A stretch of 15,124 nucleotides of DNA, from NCBI GenBank assembly GCA_028279155.1, contig JANQST010000471.1, forward strand, positions 1 to 15,124. Direction: 5' to 3'. A model generated the notes under the pieces. That model did no database searches, was not told the DNA's origin, and was given only the letters and a program-made list of their open reading frames with translations. The DNA comes from Cyclobacteriaceae bacterium. GTDB lineage: Bacteria > Bacteroidota > Bacteroidia > Cytophagales > Cyclobacteriaceae. Positions within the stretch are counted from its first letter, which is position 1. Every line of letters starts with the position of its first letter. A program made the position numbers and the translations under genes. Shown here in pieces: positions 7,131 through 14,486 of the stretch.

Positions 7131-7799
7131 TTAGTTTCTATGGCCGAATATGGTGCTACCGATTCGGACCATGTTGCTTCCTGCCTCCAAGGCGAGTTTA
7201 TAATCTCCACTCATTCCCATCGAAAGTGTACTTAGCTTGACGTTGGAATGAGTGGATTTTTTTTCCATTTGATCGTACAACCCTTTAAGCTTTTTGAATT
7301 CCTCGATCACTACTGAATCTTCATCTGTATTGGTTGCCATTCCCATTAGACCAGTTATTCGAATATTCTTCAGTGTTGTCAGCTCTTGGCTTTCAAGAAT
7401 GTGGTGAAGTTCCTCCTCATTTAAACCGAATTTTGTCTCTTCAGAGGCAATGTGAATTTGTAAGAGGCAGTCAATAATCCGATCATTTTTTTCGGCTTGC
7501 TTATTTATTTCTTTCAGGAGTTTAAATGTGTCTACACCATGAATGAGGTAAACAAATGGAGCAATGTACTTGACTTTATTACGCTGAAGGTGACCAATCA
7601 TGTGCCAATGTATGTCCTTAGGAAGTTGTTCCGCCTTTCCAGTTAACTCCTGGACCTTATTTTCACCAAAATGCCTGTGACCTGTGTTGTAGGCCTCCAT
7701 GATGTCCTCGTTTGGTTTTGTTTTGCTAACAGCTACGAGCGTACATTCTTGTGGAAGTGTCGCTTTGACGTTGGCTAATTGCTCTTTGATGGAATTCAT
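7131..7799 (-). CDS. yggS: YggS/PROSC-family pyridoxal phosphate homeostasis protein
   Basis: The 222-residue cytoplasmic protein is a fold-III-like TIM barrel that binds pyridoxal 5'-phosphate and buffers its free level, with no known catalytic reaction. Signature motifs are LVAVSKTKP (21-29) with the PLP Lys at position 26, HFGENKVQE, WHMIGHLQRNK, and the C-terminal LSMGMSGDYKLALEAGS followed by VRIGSTIFG. Length and motifs are those of the whole family. It starts at the ATG at 7799 and is divergent from the GH3 gene across 63 nt. It is tail to tail with DUF1573. Confidence 0.95.
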   Translation of the reverse strand: MNSIKEQLANVKATLPQECTLVAVSKTKPNEDIMEAYNTGHRHFGENKVQELTGKAEQLPKDIHWHMIGHLQRNKVKYIAPFVYLIHGVDTFKLLKEINKQAEKNDRIIDCLLQIHIASEETKFGLNEEELHHILESQELTTLKNIRITGLMGMATNTDEDSVVIEEFKKLKGLYDQMEKKSTHSNVKLSTLSMGMSGDYKLALEAGSNMVRIGSTIFGHRN

Positions 7800-7803
7800 A
7801 TCA

Positions 7804-7830
7804 TTGAATGGCTAACTTATTTTACTTTTG
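7804..7830 (+). promoter_or_regulatory. Candidate promoter of the GH3-LysE operon
   Basis: TTG at 7804-7806 and TACTTTTG at 7823-7830 resemble the Bacteroidota -33/-7 promoter (TTG, then TAnnTTTG). The -7 box is a full match. The 16-nt spacer is one nt below the usual range. Transcription would begin near 7837, giving a leader of roughly 26 nt before the ATG at 7863. An AGGAGG lies in that leader at 7842-7847, an uncommon feature in this phylum, although 15 nt from the ATG is far for a ribosome binding site. Confidence 0.45.
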
Positions 7831-7862
7831 GGCGTCATAATAGGAGGACCGATCATTTTCGA

Positions 7863-9419
7863 ATGGCAATTTTAGGAACTTTATTAAAAAAAGGAATCAT
7901 GCTTCGGGAAAGTCTGGAGCAACTTTATTCTTCTCCTATTGATTTGCAGAAACAAGAGCTCAGAAATCTTCTAATTCAAACCGAGCTCACAGCATTTGGG
8001 CAAGCCTACAATTTCACCAACATTTTGAAATCTTTTCGTGGGAATGACAATGATAGGTTCTATGAAGAATTTAAGAAGAACATTCCGGTATTTGATTACG
8101 ATAAGATCTATTCAGAATGGTGGCATCTGGTCAAGGAGGGTAAGAAAGATGTTTGCTGGCCAGGAAAAATTAAGTTCTTCGCCTTAAGTTCTGGTACTGC
8201 TGGTGCCTCTTCTAAGTACATTCCTATTACACGAGAAATGGTGAAGTCGATCCGAAAGACTTCAATGCGTCAGATTCTTACTATGTCAAAGTATGATTTG
8301 CCAGCTGCTCATTTTTCCAGGGGTATTTTAATGCTTGGTGGGAGTACGGATTTAAAGAGAAATGGTCATTATTTTGAGGGGGATCTAAGCGGAATTACCG
8401 CCTCCCAGATACCTTTCTGGTTTCAGCATTTTTACAAGCCTGGAAAAAAGATCGCTAAGAACCAAAATTGGAATGATAAGCTGGATGAGATTGTGATGTC
8501 AGCAAGAGAGTGGGACATTGGGATAGTTGCAGGGGTTCCTGCATGGATTCAGATCTTGATGGAGAGAGTCATCGATTATTATAATGTTAAGAGCATCCAC
8601 GACATATGGCCTAACCTCCGAATCTTTGTCCATGGTGGCGTTTCGTTCGAACCTTACCGAAAGGGGTTTGAGCGATTGCTTTCAAAACCTCTCATCTACA
8701 TGGAGACCTACCTGGCATCCGAGGGTTTTATAGCGTTTCAAGCATTCCCAGATAGGAAGTCGATGAGACTGGTATTGAACAATGGGATTTTTTACGAATT
8801 TGTCCCATTTAATCGTTTCAATTTTGATGAAGAGGGAGTCATTAGAGAAAACCCTGAAACATATAAGATTGATCAGGTAGAGGAGGGGAAAGACTATGCG
8901 TTGTTGATATCTACCAACGCTGGTACCTGGAGATATTTGATTGGAGATGTGATTCGATTCGAATCAATCCAGGAATCCGAAATCACTATCGTGGGTAGAA
9001 CAAAGCATTTTCTCAGCCTATGCGGTGAGCATTTGAGCTCAGATAACATGAACAAGGCGATTGAAATTGCTGAGCAGGAATTGAATATAGATATCCGGGA
9101 ATTCACCTTACTTGGAGAACCTATAGATTCTTTGTTCGCACATCATTGGTATATTGGTACCGATGATGAAGTGGATGAGCGTGAACTTGGCCAGCTGATT
9201 GACAGGAAGCTCATGGAATTGAATGATGATTACAAAGTTGAGAGGAGTGCCGCTTTGAAAGAGGTAAAGGTAAAGGTTATCCCAACTTCAGCTTTTTACG
9301 GATGGATGGAGCTGCAAGGTAAAATTGGTAGTCAAAACAAATTTCCGCGCGTTTTAAAGAAAGAGAAGGCTATGGATTGGAAGAAATTTCTTAGTGAGCA
9401 AAACATGGTAATAAGCTAG
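7863..9419 (+). CDS. GH3 auxin-responsive-promoter family acyl-adenylating enzyme
   Basis: The 518-residue protein belongs to the GH3 branch of the ANL adenylate-forming superfamily. Plant GH3 enzymes activate a carboxylate with ATP and conjugate it to an amino acid; bacterial substrates are unknown. The three ATP/AMP motifs are visible: FALSSGTAGASSKYIPIT (106-123), METYLASEGFIAF (280-292), and LISTNAGTWRYLIGDVIRF (348-366). GRTKHFLSLCGEHL (378-391) then leads into the C-terminal lid domain. Length is normal for bacterial GH3. I start at the ATG at 7863 (MAILGTLLKKG), because an upstream extension to 7779 would run into the yggS 5' end. The stop codon TAG overlaps the GTG of the LysE gene by one base, so the two are coupled. 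Confidence 0.92.
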   Translation: MAILGTLLKKGIMLRESLEQLYSSPIDLQKQELRNLLIQTELTAFGQAYNFTNILKSFRGNDNDRFYEEFKKNIPVFDYDKIYSEWWHLVKEGKKDVCWPGKIKFFALSSGTAGASSKYIPITREMVKSIRKTSMRQILTMSKYDLPAAHFSRGILMLGGSTDLKRNGHYFEGDLSGITASQIPFWFQHFYKPGKKIAKNQNWNDKLDEIVMSAREWDIGIVAGVPAWIQILMERVIDYYNVKSIHDIWPNLRIFVHGGVSFEPYRKGFERLLSKPLIYMETYLASEGFIAFQAFPDRKSMRLVLNNGIFYEFVPFNRFNFDEEGVIRENPETYKIDQVEEGKDYALLISTNAGTWRYLIGDVIRFESIQESEITIVGRTKHFLSLCGEHLSSDNMNKAIEIAEQELNIDIREFTLLGEPIDSLFAHHWYIGTDDEVDERELGQLIDRKLMELNDDYKVERSAALKEVKVKVIPTSAFYGWMELQGKIGSQNKFPRVLKKEKAMDWKKFLSEQNMVIS

Positions 9420-10036
9420 TGCCTCCATTTATTAATGGTCTTCTTTTTGGTCTTGTATTCCTTTTTTCATTAGGGCCGGCATTCTTTGCTCTAATTCAAA
9501 CGAGTATCCAGCATGGGTTTCGAAAGGCAACATTCTTTGCAATCGGAATTTCCATATCAGATATCTTCTTTGTAGTGGTCATCCTGTTCGGTCTGGCCAC
9601 AGTTCTTGAAACGGACTACTTTAAATTCTGGGTGGCTGTTTTTGGTTCCATTATGCTTGTTGGCTATTCTGTGTATTCATGGGTGAAAAAACCTGTGGTT
9701 CAAGAGGTGGAGCTGAGCAATGATGTGAATTACATCAAATATTTATTTAAAGGGTTCATTCTAAACGGACTCAATCCCTTTATCATCATTTTCTGGGCGA
9801 CCTGGATCAGCACCGTGGCAGTGAATTTTGATTACAAATTCTTCGAACAGGTTCAGTTTTTCGTTGGTATGCTTGCTTCCATTCTTAGTCTTGATCTTAT
9901 CAAGGCATTTATTGCTAACAAGCTCAAACATATGATTACAGTGAAGTTTGTCCGAAGGATGAATCGAGTGGTAGCAATCGTAATGCTGGTGTTTGCAATT
10001 AGAATCTTGTATTTCCTTTTTGAAAATTATTCATAA
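9419..10036 (+). CDS. LysE-family amino acid exporter
   Basis: The 205-residue membrane protein has about six hydrophobic segments (near 5-25, 38-61, 66-88, 112-135, 143-165 and 183-202). SLGPAFFALIQTSIQHGFRK at 17-36 is the LysE/RhtB signature, a Gly-Pro in helix 1 followed by a helix 'GfR.g'. A second typical segment is FILNGLNPFIIIFWATW (113-129). The family exports amino acids or related small molecules in exchange for protons across the inner membrane. The GTG start shares its first G with the stop of the GH3 gene (TAGTG), so translation is probably coupled. The likely job is exporting an amino acid or a product of the GH3 enzyme, which is inference. Confidence 0.93.
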   Translation: MPPFINGLLFGLVFLFSLGPAFFALIQTSIQHGFRKATFFAIGISISDIFFVVVILFGLATVLETDYFKFWVAVFGSIMLVGYSVYSWVKKPVVQEVELSNDVNYIKYLFKGFILNGLNPFIIIFWATWISTVAVNFDYKFFEQVQFFVGMLASILSLDLIKAFIANKLKHMITVKFVRRMNRVVAIVMLVFAIRILYFLFENYS

Positions 10037-10062
10037 AAAAAGCATGTCATTGCAGACATGCT
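10035..10062 (-). terminator. Intrinsic terminator between converging genes
   Basis: The inverted repeat AGCATGTC (10041-10048), loop ATTGCA, GACATGCT (10055-10062) forms an 8-bp perfect stem. On the minus strand it is followed by six T residues (complement of 10035-10040). It therefore suits the 10108-10473 gene, whose stop lies about 46 nt upstream of it. It also starts only about 4 nt after the LysE stop, but on the plus strand no T run follows. Confidence 0.8.
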
Positions 10063-10107
10063 CTTAATTTCAAGTAGCTTGGAATCTACTTCCAGTAGCC
10101 AGGGATT

Positions 10108-10473
10108 TTACTTAGTGCTAAATCCAAATACTTTATGTAATGATTCATCTTCATCCTGTGCTTCTACGATCACAGTATATGTGTCTGCGATTGGATTGAT
10201 GAATCTTGATATGTCTACTTCTGAACCGTTTTCAACAAACTCAGAACTTCCATTAACTGAAATAGTGAATTGTTTTTCTTCTACGCTTTTCACATAAACT
10301 TTTGTGCTGATTGGGTAGACAGGCTGTCCACTTTCTACTCCAATAGGGCTTTCTGAAAAATGAAGCTGAATTTCTTGCGGTTTTTCGCTTTGAGAATAAC
10401 CAATCATTTCACCAAAAGAAAGAGTGAAATTGAAGGTGATTGCAGAAGTGAGTAAGATGACGAACTTGATCAT
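10108..10473 (-). CDS. Small secreted protein of unknown family
   Basis: The 121-residue protein has a signal-peptide-like N-terminus (MIKFVILLTSAITFNFTLSFG). The mature part alternates short strands and polar turns: EIQLHFSESPIG, STKVYVKSV, EEKQFTISVNGSSEF, then DTYTVIVEAQDEDES. This is what a small immunoglobulin-like or fibronectin-like beta-sandwich looks like, with no Cys. I do not recognise a family. The start is the ATG at 10473. It is followed by the intrinsic terminator and appears to be a monocistronic gene. Confidence 0.75.
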   Translation of the reverse strand: MIKFVILLTSAITFNFTLSFGEMIGYSQSEKPQEIQLHFSESPIGVESGQPVYPISTKVYVKSVEEKQFTISVNGSSEFVENGSEVDISRFINPIADTYTVIVEAQDEDESLHKVFGFSTK

Positions 10474-10661
10474 AACCGAAAGATTTATACTATAACTGTT
10501 GTACTAATTTAACATGGTAAACGAGCAAAACCCTGAGTTCGTATCTTCAATAATTCCAATTTTCGGCGAGTGGGAGAATAGCAAAGTTGAACACCCTGAT
10601 TTAAGGGATAAACATCTGGTTACCAAAATGAACCTCACAAATTGCTCGATAAAGCAACTTT
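10474..10661. other. 188-nt gene-poor gap with a possible 57-codon ORF
   Basis: This is the longest gap in the window. On the plus strand an ATG at 10514 opens a 57-codon frame ending at 10687, inside the 3' end of the permease gene on the other strand. It starts MVNEQNPEFVSSIIPIFGEW and has ordinary amino-acid composition, but I see no ribosome binding site, promoter or family. I treat it as an unproven small ORF. The rest may be the untranslated region of the 10108-10473 gene on the minus strand. Confidence 0.3.
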
Positions 10662-10663
10662 TT
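10639..10663 (-). terminator. Weak hairpin at the 3' end of the ABC operon
   Basis: AAATTGCT (10639-10646), loop CGATAA, then AGCAACTT (10653-10660). Read on the minus strand it pairs as AAGTTGCT with AGCAATTT, eight pairs including one G-U. It covers the last bases of the permease stop region. No real T run follows on the minus strand, so if it ends transcription it does so weakly. Confidence 0.3.
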
Positions 10664-11489
10664 AAGCCTTCAAATCCTTTTTATTGAGGATAAATACGAT
10701 CAAATAGGTGAAAATTCCCAGCCAAGCCGTAGCAATCAACCATTCATGCCAAAGAATGGTGTCCTGGATCTCCTGGAAGAAATAGCGTAGAAACGGCACA
10801 TGAATCAAATTATTGATTGAGTAGACGGGGAAAAACTTGGCAAGCCATTCTGTTTGGTCTTTGATGGGATCCGCATGCTGTAGTATAGCGGTAGCTATTG
10901 GTTCCAAAAAAGAAGAGTAGAAGAATAAAAGTACAATCGCAAACCCAGCCTTCTTGATGACTAATCCAACTAAAAAGGCCAGCATACTAAAAACTACTAG
11001 CTGATAGAAATAAGCAAAGACAAATTCAAGTCCGTCAAGGATGTATTTAATATCTGTAACGCTTGAGTAAATAAACCCGGTAACCAGACCAGAAATGAAC
11101 AGGAGTGCTGTACAGACAAATGCAAGAAATAAAACCAGGCTAAACTTCGATAGGATAAATTCCTTTTTGCTCACACCATCGATAATGTTTTGCCGCATGG
11201 TGTTATAGCTGATGTCATTATTGACAGAGATGATAACGATAAATGCAATCAGTATTTTTCCAAAAGATCCCAGATAGGAGGTGTTTTGCCAAATATCCGG
11301 GAAGTCGTAAATAGGAATAATCGTCGGATCAATCCCATCAAAATCTGCACCTAAATCCCTAAGCCATTCAAGGAAAAACATGCCACCATTGGTAATGACC
11401 AATTGTGCCAATAAGTAGATCCCAAACAACACCCAGAAAATTCTGTAATGCTTGAGTTTTAGCCATTCAAGTGTAAAAGCTCTAATCAT
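10662..11489 (-). CDS. ABC-2 type transporter permease
   Basis: The 275-residue inner-membrane protein has six hydrophobic segments. The layout is that of BcrB/NatB-like ABC-2 permeases: an amphipathic N-terminus (MIRAFTLEWLKLKHYRIFWVL), a long loop between TM1 and TM2, and NTMRQNIIDGVSKKEFILSK, the conserved 'tmRqnii.GvsR.efl..K' intracellular motif before TM3. TM4-TM6 follow, ending in LIVFILNKKDLKA. It starts within the ATPase gene (8-nt overlap), so the two are translated together and form one exporter. The substrate is not evident; family members export peptides, antibiotics or lipids. Confidence 0.9.
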   Translation of the reverse strand: MIRAFTLEWLKLKHYRIFWVLFGIYLLAQLVITNGGMFFLEWLRDLGADFDGIDPTIIPIYDFPDIWQNTSYLGSFGKILIAFIVIISVNNDISYNTMRQNIIDGVSKKEFILSKFSLVLFLAFVCTALLFISGLVTGFIYSSVTDIKYILDGLEFVFAYFYQLVVFSMLAFLVGLVIKKAGFAIVLLFFYSSFLEPIATAILQHADPIKDQTEWLAKFFPVYSINNLIHVPFLRYFFQEIQDTILWHEWLIATAWLGIFTYLIVFILNKKDLKA

Positions 11490-12378
11490 TTTCCTTTAAT
11501 ATTTTCAAGAATTCCTGTTCTAGTGATCTGGATTGTTGCAAGAGTTTTCTTAAAGAAATTCCTTTATCGAAACAGAACTGATTCAAATCTTCTGAAGAAT
11601 GACCGTCTTTAAGCTGTACGAACAACGAGCCATTCTCATTGGTCACTTTTTCCATTCCTACGTATGACTCAATATGAGAAATGAGACCATCCAGGTCTTT
11701 GGCTGAGATTTCCACGACATTGGTTTCACCAAGAATATCATTGACGGATCCTTCATGTAGTTTTTCACCTTTTCTTAGAATACAAAAATGCGTGCAAACC
11801 TTTTGAACTTCGTCCAGCAGATGACTAGCCATAATGATAGTCTTGCCATCGGCCGCTATTTGTTTAATTAAGTCACGAACTTCTGCAATGCCTTCCGGAT
11901 CGAGACCATTTGTGGGTTCGTCAAGAATCAAAACCGGAGGATTGGATAGGAGGGCAGCTGCTATTGAAAGTCGCTGCTTCATTCCTAAACTGTACGTTTT
12001 GAATTTGTCGTTTCTGCGTTCATACAAATTGACCTTCCTGAGAATGTTATCAATGTTGCCTGTCCCACAATTTTTTATATGAGCAACGATTCGAAGATTT
12101 TGAACTGCTGTGAGGTAACTGTAGAAACAGGGCGTTTCCAGGATAGATCCAATTTGCTGCCTGGCTTTCACATTGTCCATACCATCGAACCACTCAAAAT
12201 CTCCGGAAGAAGGAGCGACAACCTCCAGGATCATTCCAAGCGTGGTAGTTTTCCCACTACCATTGGGACCCAGGATTCCATAAACCTGTCCGGACTCCAC
12301 AGTTAGATCCAACTGACTAACCGCTGTGATTTTGCCGAAATGCTTGGTGAGTTTCCTTATTTTAAGAACGCTACTCAT
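11482..12378 (-). CDS. ABC transporter ATP-binding protein, BcrA/NatA-like
   Basis: The 298-residue ATPase has Walker A GPNGSGKTT (37-45), signature YSLGMKQRL (129-137), Walker B VLILDEPTNGLD (149-160) and the H-loop His186 in MASHLLDEV. The Q-loop region reads ILETPCFYSYLT, with Glu-Thr-Pro instead of a plain Gln, as in the bacitracin-type BcrA group. A C-terminal extension of about 80 residues follows the core. It starts at the ATG at 12378, which shares ATGA with the stop of the preceding DUF4252-like gene. It works with the permease downstream, probably as a dimer on the cytoplasmic side. Confidence 0.95.
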   Translation of the reverse strand: MSSVLKIRKLTKHFGKITAVSQLDLTVESGQVYGILGPNGSGKTTTLGMILEVVAPSSGDFEWFDGMDNVKARQQIGSILETPCFYSYLTAVQNLRIVAHIKNCGTGNIDNILRKVNLYERRNDKFKTYSLGMKQRLSIAAALLSNPPVLILDEPTNGLDPEGIAEVRDLIKQIAADGKTIIMASHLLDEVQKVCTHFCILRKGEKLHEGSVNDILGETNVVEISAKDLDGLISHIESYVGMEKVTNENGSLFVQLKDGHSSEDLNQFCFDKGISLRKLLQQSRSLEQEFLKILKEND

Positions 12379-12836
12379 CGGTCCATATTGAATTTTATGA
12401 GAGAAAGCATATCACCACTTTCAAATGTTTTAATGAGTTCCGGTATTTTTTGAAATGCGATTGCACCACGTAAATAAAAAGCAGCTACTCTATCTCCATC
12501 ACCGGAGAGGCCTACATATTCTTCGTCTTTGCCTAGCAAAACCAAGTTTACCTTACCATACATCGCTATGTATTCCTCATATCCAATTTCCCGGTACTGA
12601 TTGGTCCATTCCGTGGAGGATTCGTCCGAATCCATGATATAGATGAGCAATTTTTCAACATCGTTGACCAATTCATTGTAGTTAGGATCATTTTTAATGT
12701 TGATCATTCGGAGTGTGCTTGGATAAAAACACAGTTTCACATCCCTTCTGCCTTCTGCAAAATCTTTAATGATAGAATCCTGGGCAAAGCCTAGGATTGA
12801 TAGAAATAATGTTATGGTTGATAGGATGTTGCGCAT
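12375..12836 (-). CDS. DUF4252-like secreted protein
   Basis: From the ATG at 12836 the 153-residue protein has a signal peptide (MRNILSTITLFLSILGFAQ). A form 12 residues longer is possible, but its N-terminus does not improve the signal. The middle, FYPSTLRMINIKNDPNYNEL followed by VNDVEKLLIYIMD, and the later YEEYIAMYGK and GDRVAAFYLRGAIAFQKIPEL, follow the DUF4252 layout in which '.S.lrMi' and 'YeEl' segments precede 'F.l.G.ID...i..L'. It is therefore a divergent paralogue of the next gene. It lies between that gene and the ABC ATPase and overlaps the ATPase start by 4 nt (ATGA). Confidence 0.75.
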   Translation of the reverse strand: MRNILSTITLFLSILGFAQDSIIKDFAEGRRDVKLCFYPSTLRMINIKNDPNYNELVNDVEKLLIYIMDSDESSTEWTNQYREIGYEEYIAMYGKVNLVLLGKDEEYVGLSGDGDRVAAFYLRGAIAFQKIPELIKTFESGDMLSLIKFNMDR

Positions 12837-12870
12837 AAAGTGATTCAAAGGTAGGTTCTTATAAACAACC

Positions 12871-12912
12871 AACCCAGGCTACCAATACCATGCACGATAG
12901 GCAACCCGGGCT
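12871..12912. repeat. Near-palindromic repeat pair between the two DUF4252 genes
   Basis: AACCCAGGCT (12871-12880) recurs as AACCCGGGCT (12903-12912) with one mismatch, 22 nt apart. Each copy is close to self-complementary, so in the minus-strand transcript the two could pair over 10 bp with some G-U. It could be an mRNA stem between coding regions or chance; no T run follows. Confidence 0.35.
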
Positions 12913-12934
12913 TGATGGTTATCTATTAAATTAT

Positions 12935-13480
12935 TTAGTTTCTGTCATTGTCATTATCATCATCATCAAGGTTTCTTAGGTGCTGCATCCCATGAACCCT
13001 CATCGAGCTGGCCAGCTTGGAGATCTTCTTTAAATCGATTTCTCCATAGAGACTTAATAGTGCAAACTTGCTTTTACCTCCTGCAACCAGGATGAGCTCC
13101 TCAATTTTTCCACCGCTCTCCTTGATAGAGATTTTAACATTTTCCTCCGCATCTGTGATCGTCATAAGCTCTTCATACCCTTCGTTATCAACATCAGCAA
13201 CTGCACTGTTGTACATCTTTTTGGACTCAGACGACTCCACATTTTCTCCAACTACAGCTTTTAGTCCCTTGAGTTTACTGATCGCATCAAGGAATTCCTT
13301 TTCGTCTTCTGTATTTGCATCAAGTTCTGTGAACAGAGAGAACATTTTGCTGCTGACCGAAACTTTTGTGAAGTCTTCATCGCTTGAATATTTCTCAAAG
13401 TATTTGGTCATAACTGCTCCTTGACCAAAGGCGAAATTGCCCGCTCCAAGGATTACTATTATTGCTACTAACTTTTTCAT
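12935..13480 (-). CDS. DUF4252 secreted protein
   Basis: The 181-residue protein has a signal peptide (MKKLVAIIVILGAGNFAFGQ). It continues with FEKYSSDEDFTKVSVSSKMF, LKGLKAVVGE, YEELMTITDAEENVKI, and ELILVAGGKSKFALLSLYGE followed by IDLKKISKLASSMRVHGMQHL. This is the clear DUF4252 pattern, in near complete form. The extreme C-terminus is a polar tail of Asp and Asn. DUF4252 is abundant in Bacteroidota, is usually exported and sits next to ECF sigma and anti-sigma genes; its activity is not known. The gap to the anti-sigma-like gene is 77 nt with no clear promoter. Confidence 0.92.
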   Translation of the reverse strand: MKKLVAIIVILGAGNFAFGQGAVMTKYFEKYSSDEDFTKVSVSSKMFSLFTELDANTEDEKEFLDAISKLKGLKAVVGENVESSESKKMYNSAVADVDNEGYEELMTITDAEENVKISIKESGGKIEELILVAGGKSKFALLSLYGEIDLKKISKLASSMRVHGMQHLRNLDDDDNDNDRN

Positions 13481-13557
13481 TTTTGTCTTTTTATGGTCAA
13501 TTTTTCTTTTTCTTCCCTTCGTTTTGAAAGGAGTTTAAGGTTTTGGTTTCCGAAATC

Positions 13558-13989
13558 TTAAAGTGGTTCTGATTCTTCTTTAAGCTCTTCTTTGGCCTTG
13601 TTTATTTTGGTCAGCTCCAAAGCATAGGATTGTCCTTCGTTAAGCCCGGAACCTATCATCATCAAGGCACGCCTTGTTTCCTCCAGAGCTTTTTCAGGGT
13701 CTTCAATTGCAAAGGGATCCTTATTGGACTCTTGCAACACGAGTGCCGCTGTGGTCAATCCTACAGCCACTGTAGCAGCCGCCGAAAGCCACGTCCTTCT
13801 TGAGTTTTTCTTCACCTTTGGGTCAAACTTGATTTCCTGTTCTTTTTTTAAAAAACGGAAATAATCTGACTCATTTGAAAGTGCTGGATTGGTTTTGAAA
13901 TGAGCCTTTACTCTCTTCTCCTCTTCTAGAGTTGTCTCTCCATTCCAATATTTCTCAATCAGCTGTTCAATTGGCGATTCCATAGGCAT
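13558..13989 (-). CDS. Membrane anti-sigma-factor-like protein
   Basis: The 143-residue protein has an N-terminal cytoplasmic part with the pattern PIEQLIEKYWNGETTLEEEK (5-24). A basic stretch KKNSRRTW comes next, followed by one membrane segment (about 67-86, WLSAAATVAVGLTTAALVLQ). A short outer part contains DPEKALEETRRALMMIGSGL. It sits directly behind an ECF sigma gene with its start inside that gene. The 'YW.GETTlEEE' start and 'DPEkAleeT..AL..i' end are, as I recall, typical of Bacteroidota proteins in this position. There is no HCC zinc-finger. I infer it binds the sigma factor from the inside face of the membrane; this has not been shown. The ATG at 13983 is an alternative start. Confidence 0.75.
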   Translation of the reverse strand: MPMESPIEQLIEKYWNGETTLEEEKRVKAHFKTNPALSNESDYFRFLKKEQEIKFDPKVKKNSRRTWLSAAATVAVGLTTAALVLQESNKDPFAIEDPEKALEETRRALMMIGSGLNEGQSYALELTKINKAKEELKEESEPL

Positions 13990-14476
13990 CTATTTTTTGC
14001 ATGGCATCCTTTACTTTTTTTCGCGCCCTGTGAATGTTGACTTTCACGTCACTTTCTGTCAGTTCGCATGTCTCCGCTATCTCTTGGTAGCTCAATTCCT
14101 CCACCTCCCTTAGGTGAAAGACCTCACGCTGCTTCTTGGGCAAAGTATCCAGGACATCTTTGAGCCAAACCATTTGATCTGTGTTGATGGCCTCCTGATC
14201 TGCTGGATTTGAAACTTGCAAATTCACAACCTTCTCATCCAGGTCTGCATACCTGTCTCGTCGCAACATTTCAATACATCTATTTCTCACAATCCGAAAA
14301 GCCCATGCATTGGCTTTCTCAATCTTTGAGAGATCGTTTCGAATGTTCCAAATTTTTGCCAGACAATCCTGAACAACATCACGTGCTGTTTCCGGTTCAT
14401 GTACAATGGATAACGCGTATCTATACATACCATCGGAGGCTGGAATGATTAGCTCGTTATATAATTTGGTAGACAT
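13967..14476 (-). CDS. ECF-type RNA polymerase sigma factor
   Basis: The 169-residue sigma-70 family protein starts at ATG 14476 (MSTKLYNELI); a longer form from 14515 exists but its added residues are not recognisable. Region 2 includes MYRYALSIVHEPETARDVVQ, then KIWN, and AWAFRIVRNRCIEMLRRDR. Region 4 includes VLDTLPKKQREVFHLREVEE, then LSYQEIAETCELTESDVKVN and IHRARKKVKD, which holds the -35-binding helix-turn-helix. Regions 3 and 1 are absent, as in ECF factors. It overlaps the anti-sigma-like gene by 23 nt, so the two are produced together. It probably directs the downstream genes. Confidence 0.95.
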   Translation of the reverse strand: MSTKLYNELIIPASDGMYRYALSIVHEPETARDVVQDCLAKIWNIRNDLSKIEKANAWAFRIVRNRCIEMLRRDRYADLDEKVVNLQVSNPADQEAINTDQMVWLKDVLDTLPKKQREVFHLREVEELSYQEIAETCELTESDVKVNIHRARKKVKDAMQKIDAYGIAN

Positions 14477-14486
14477 TCGGAGAGAT

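Noticed and set aside
7779..7862. An upstream extension of the GH3 protein.
   Set aside because: It overlaps the yggS start and promoter region, and the ATG at 7863 gives a normal family N-terminus.
13068..13424. A 118-codon plus-strand frame opposite the DUF4252 gene.
   Set aside because: It is Ser-rich and antisense to an unmistakable DUF4252 protein.
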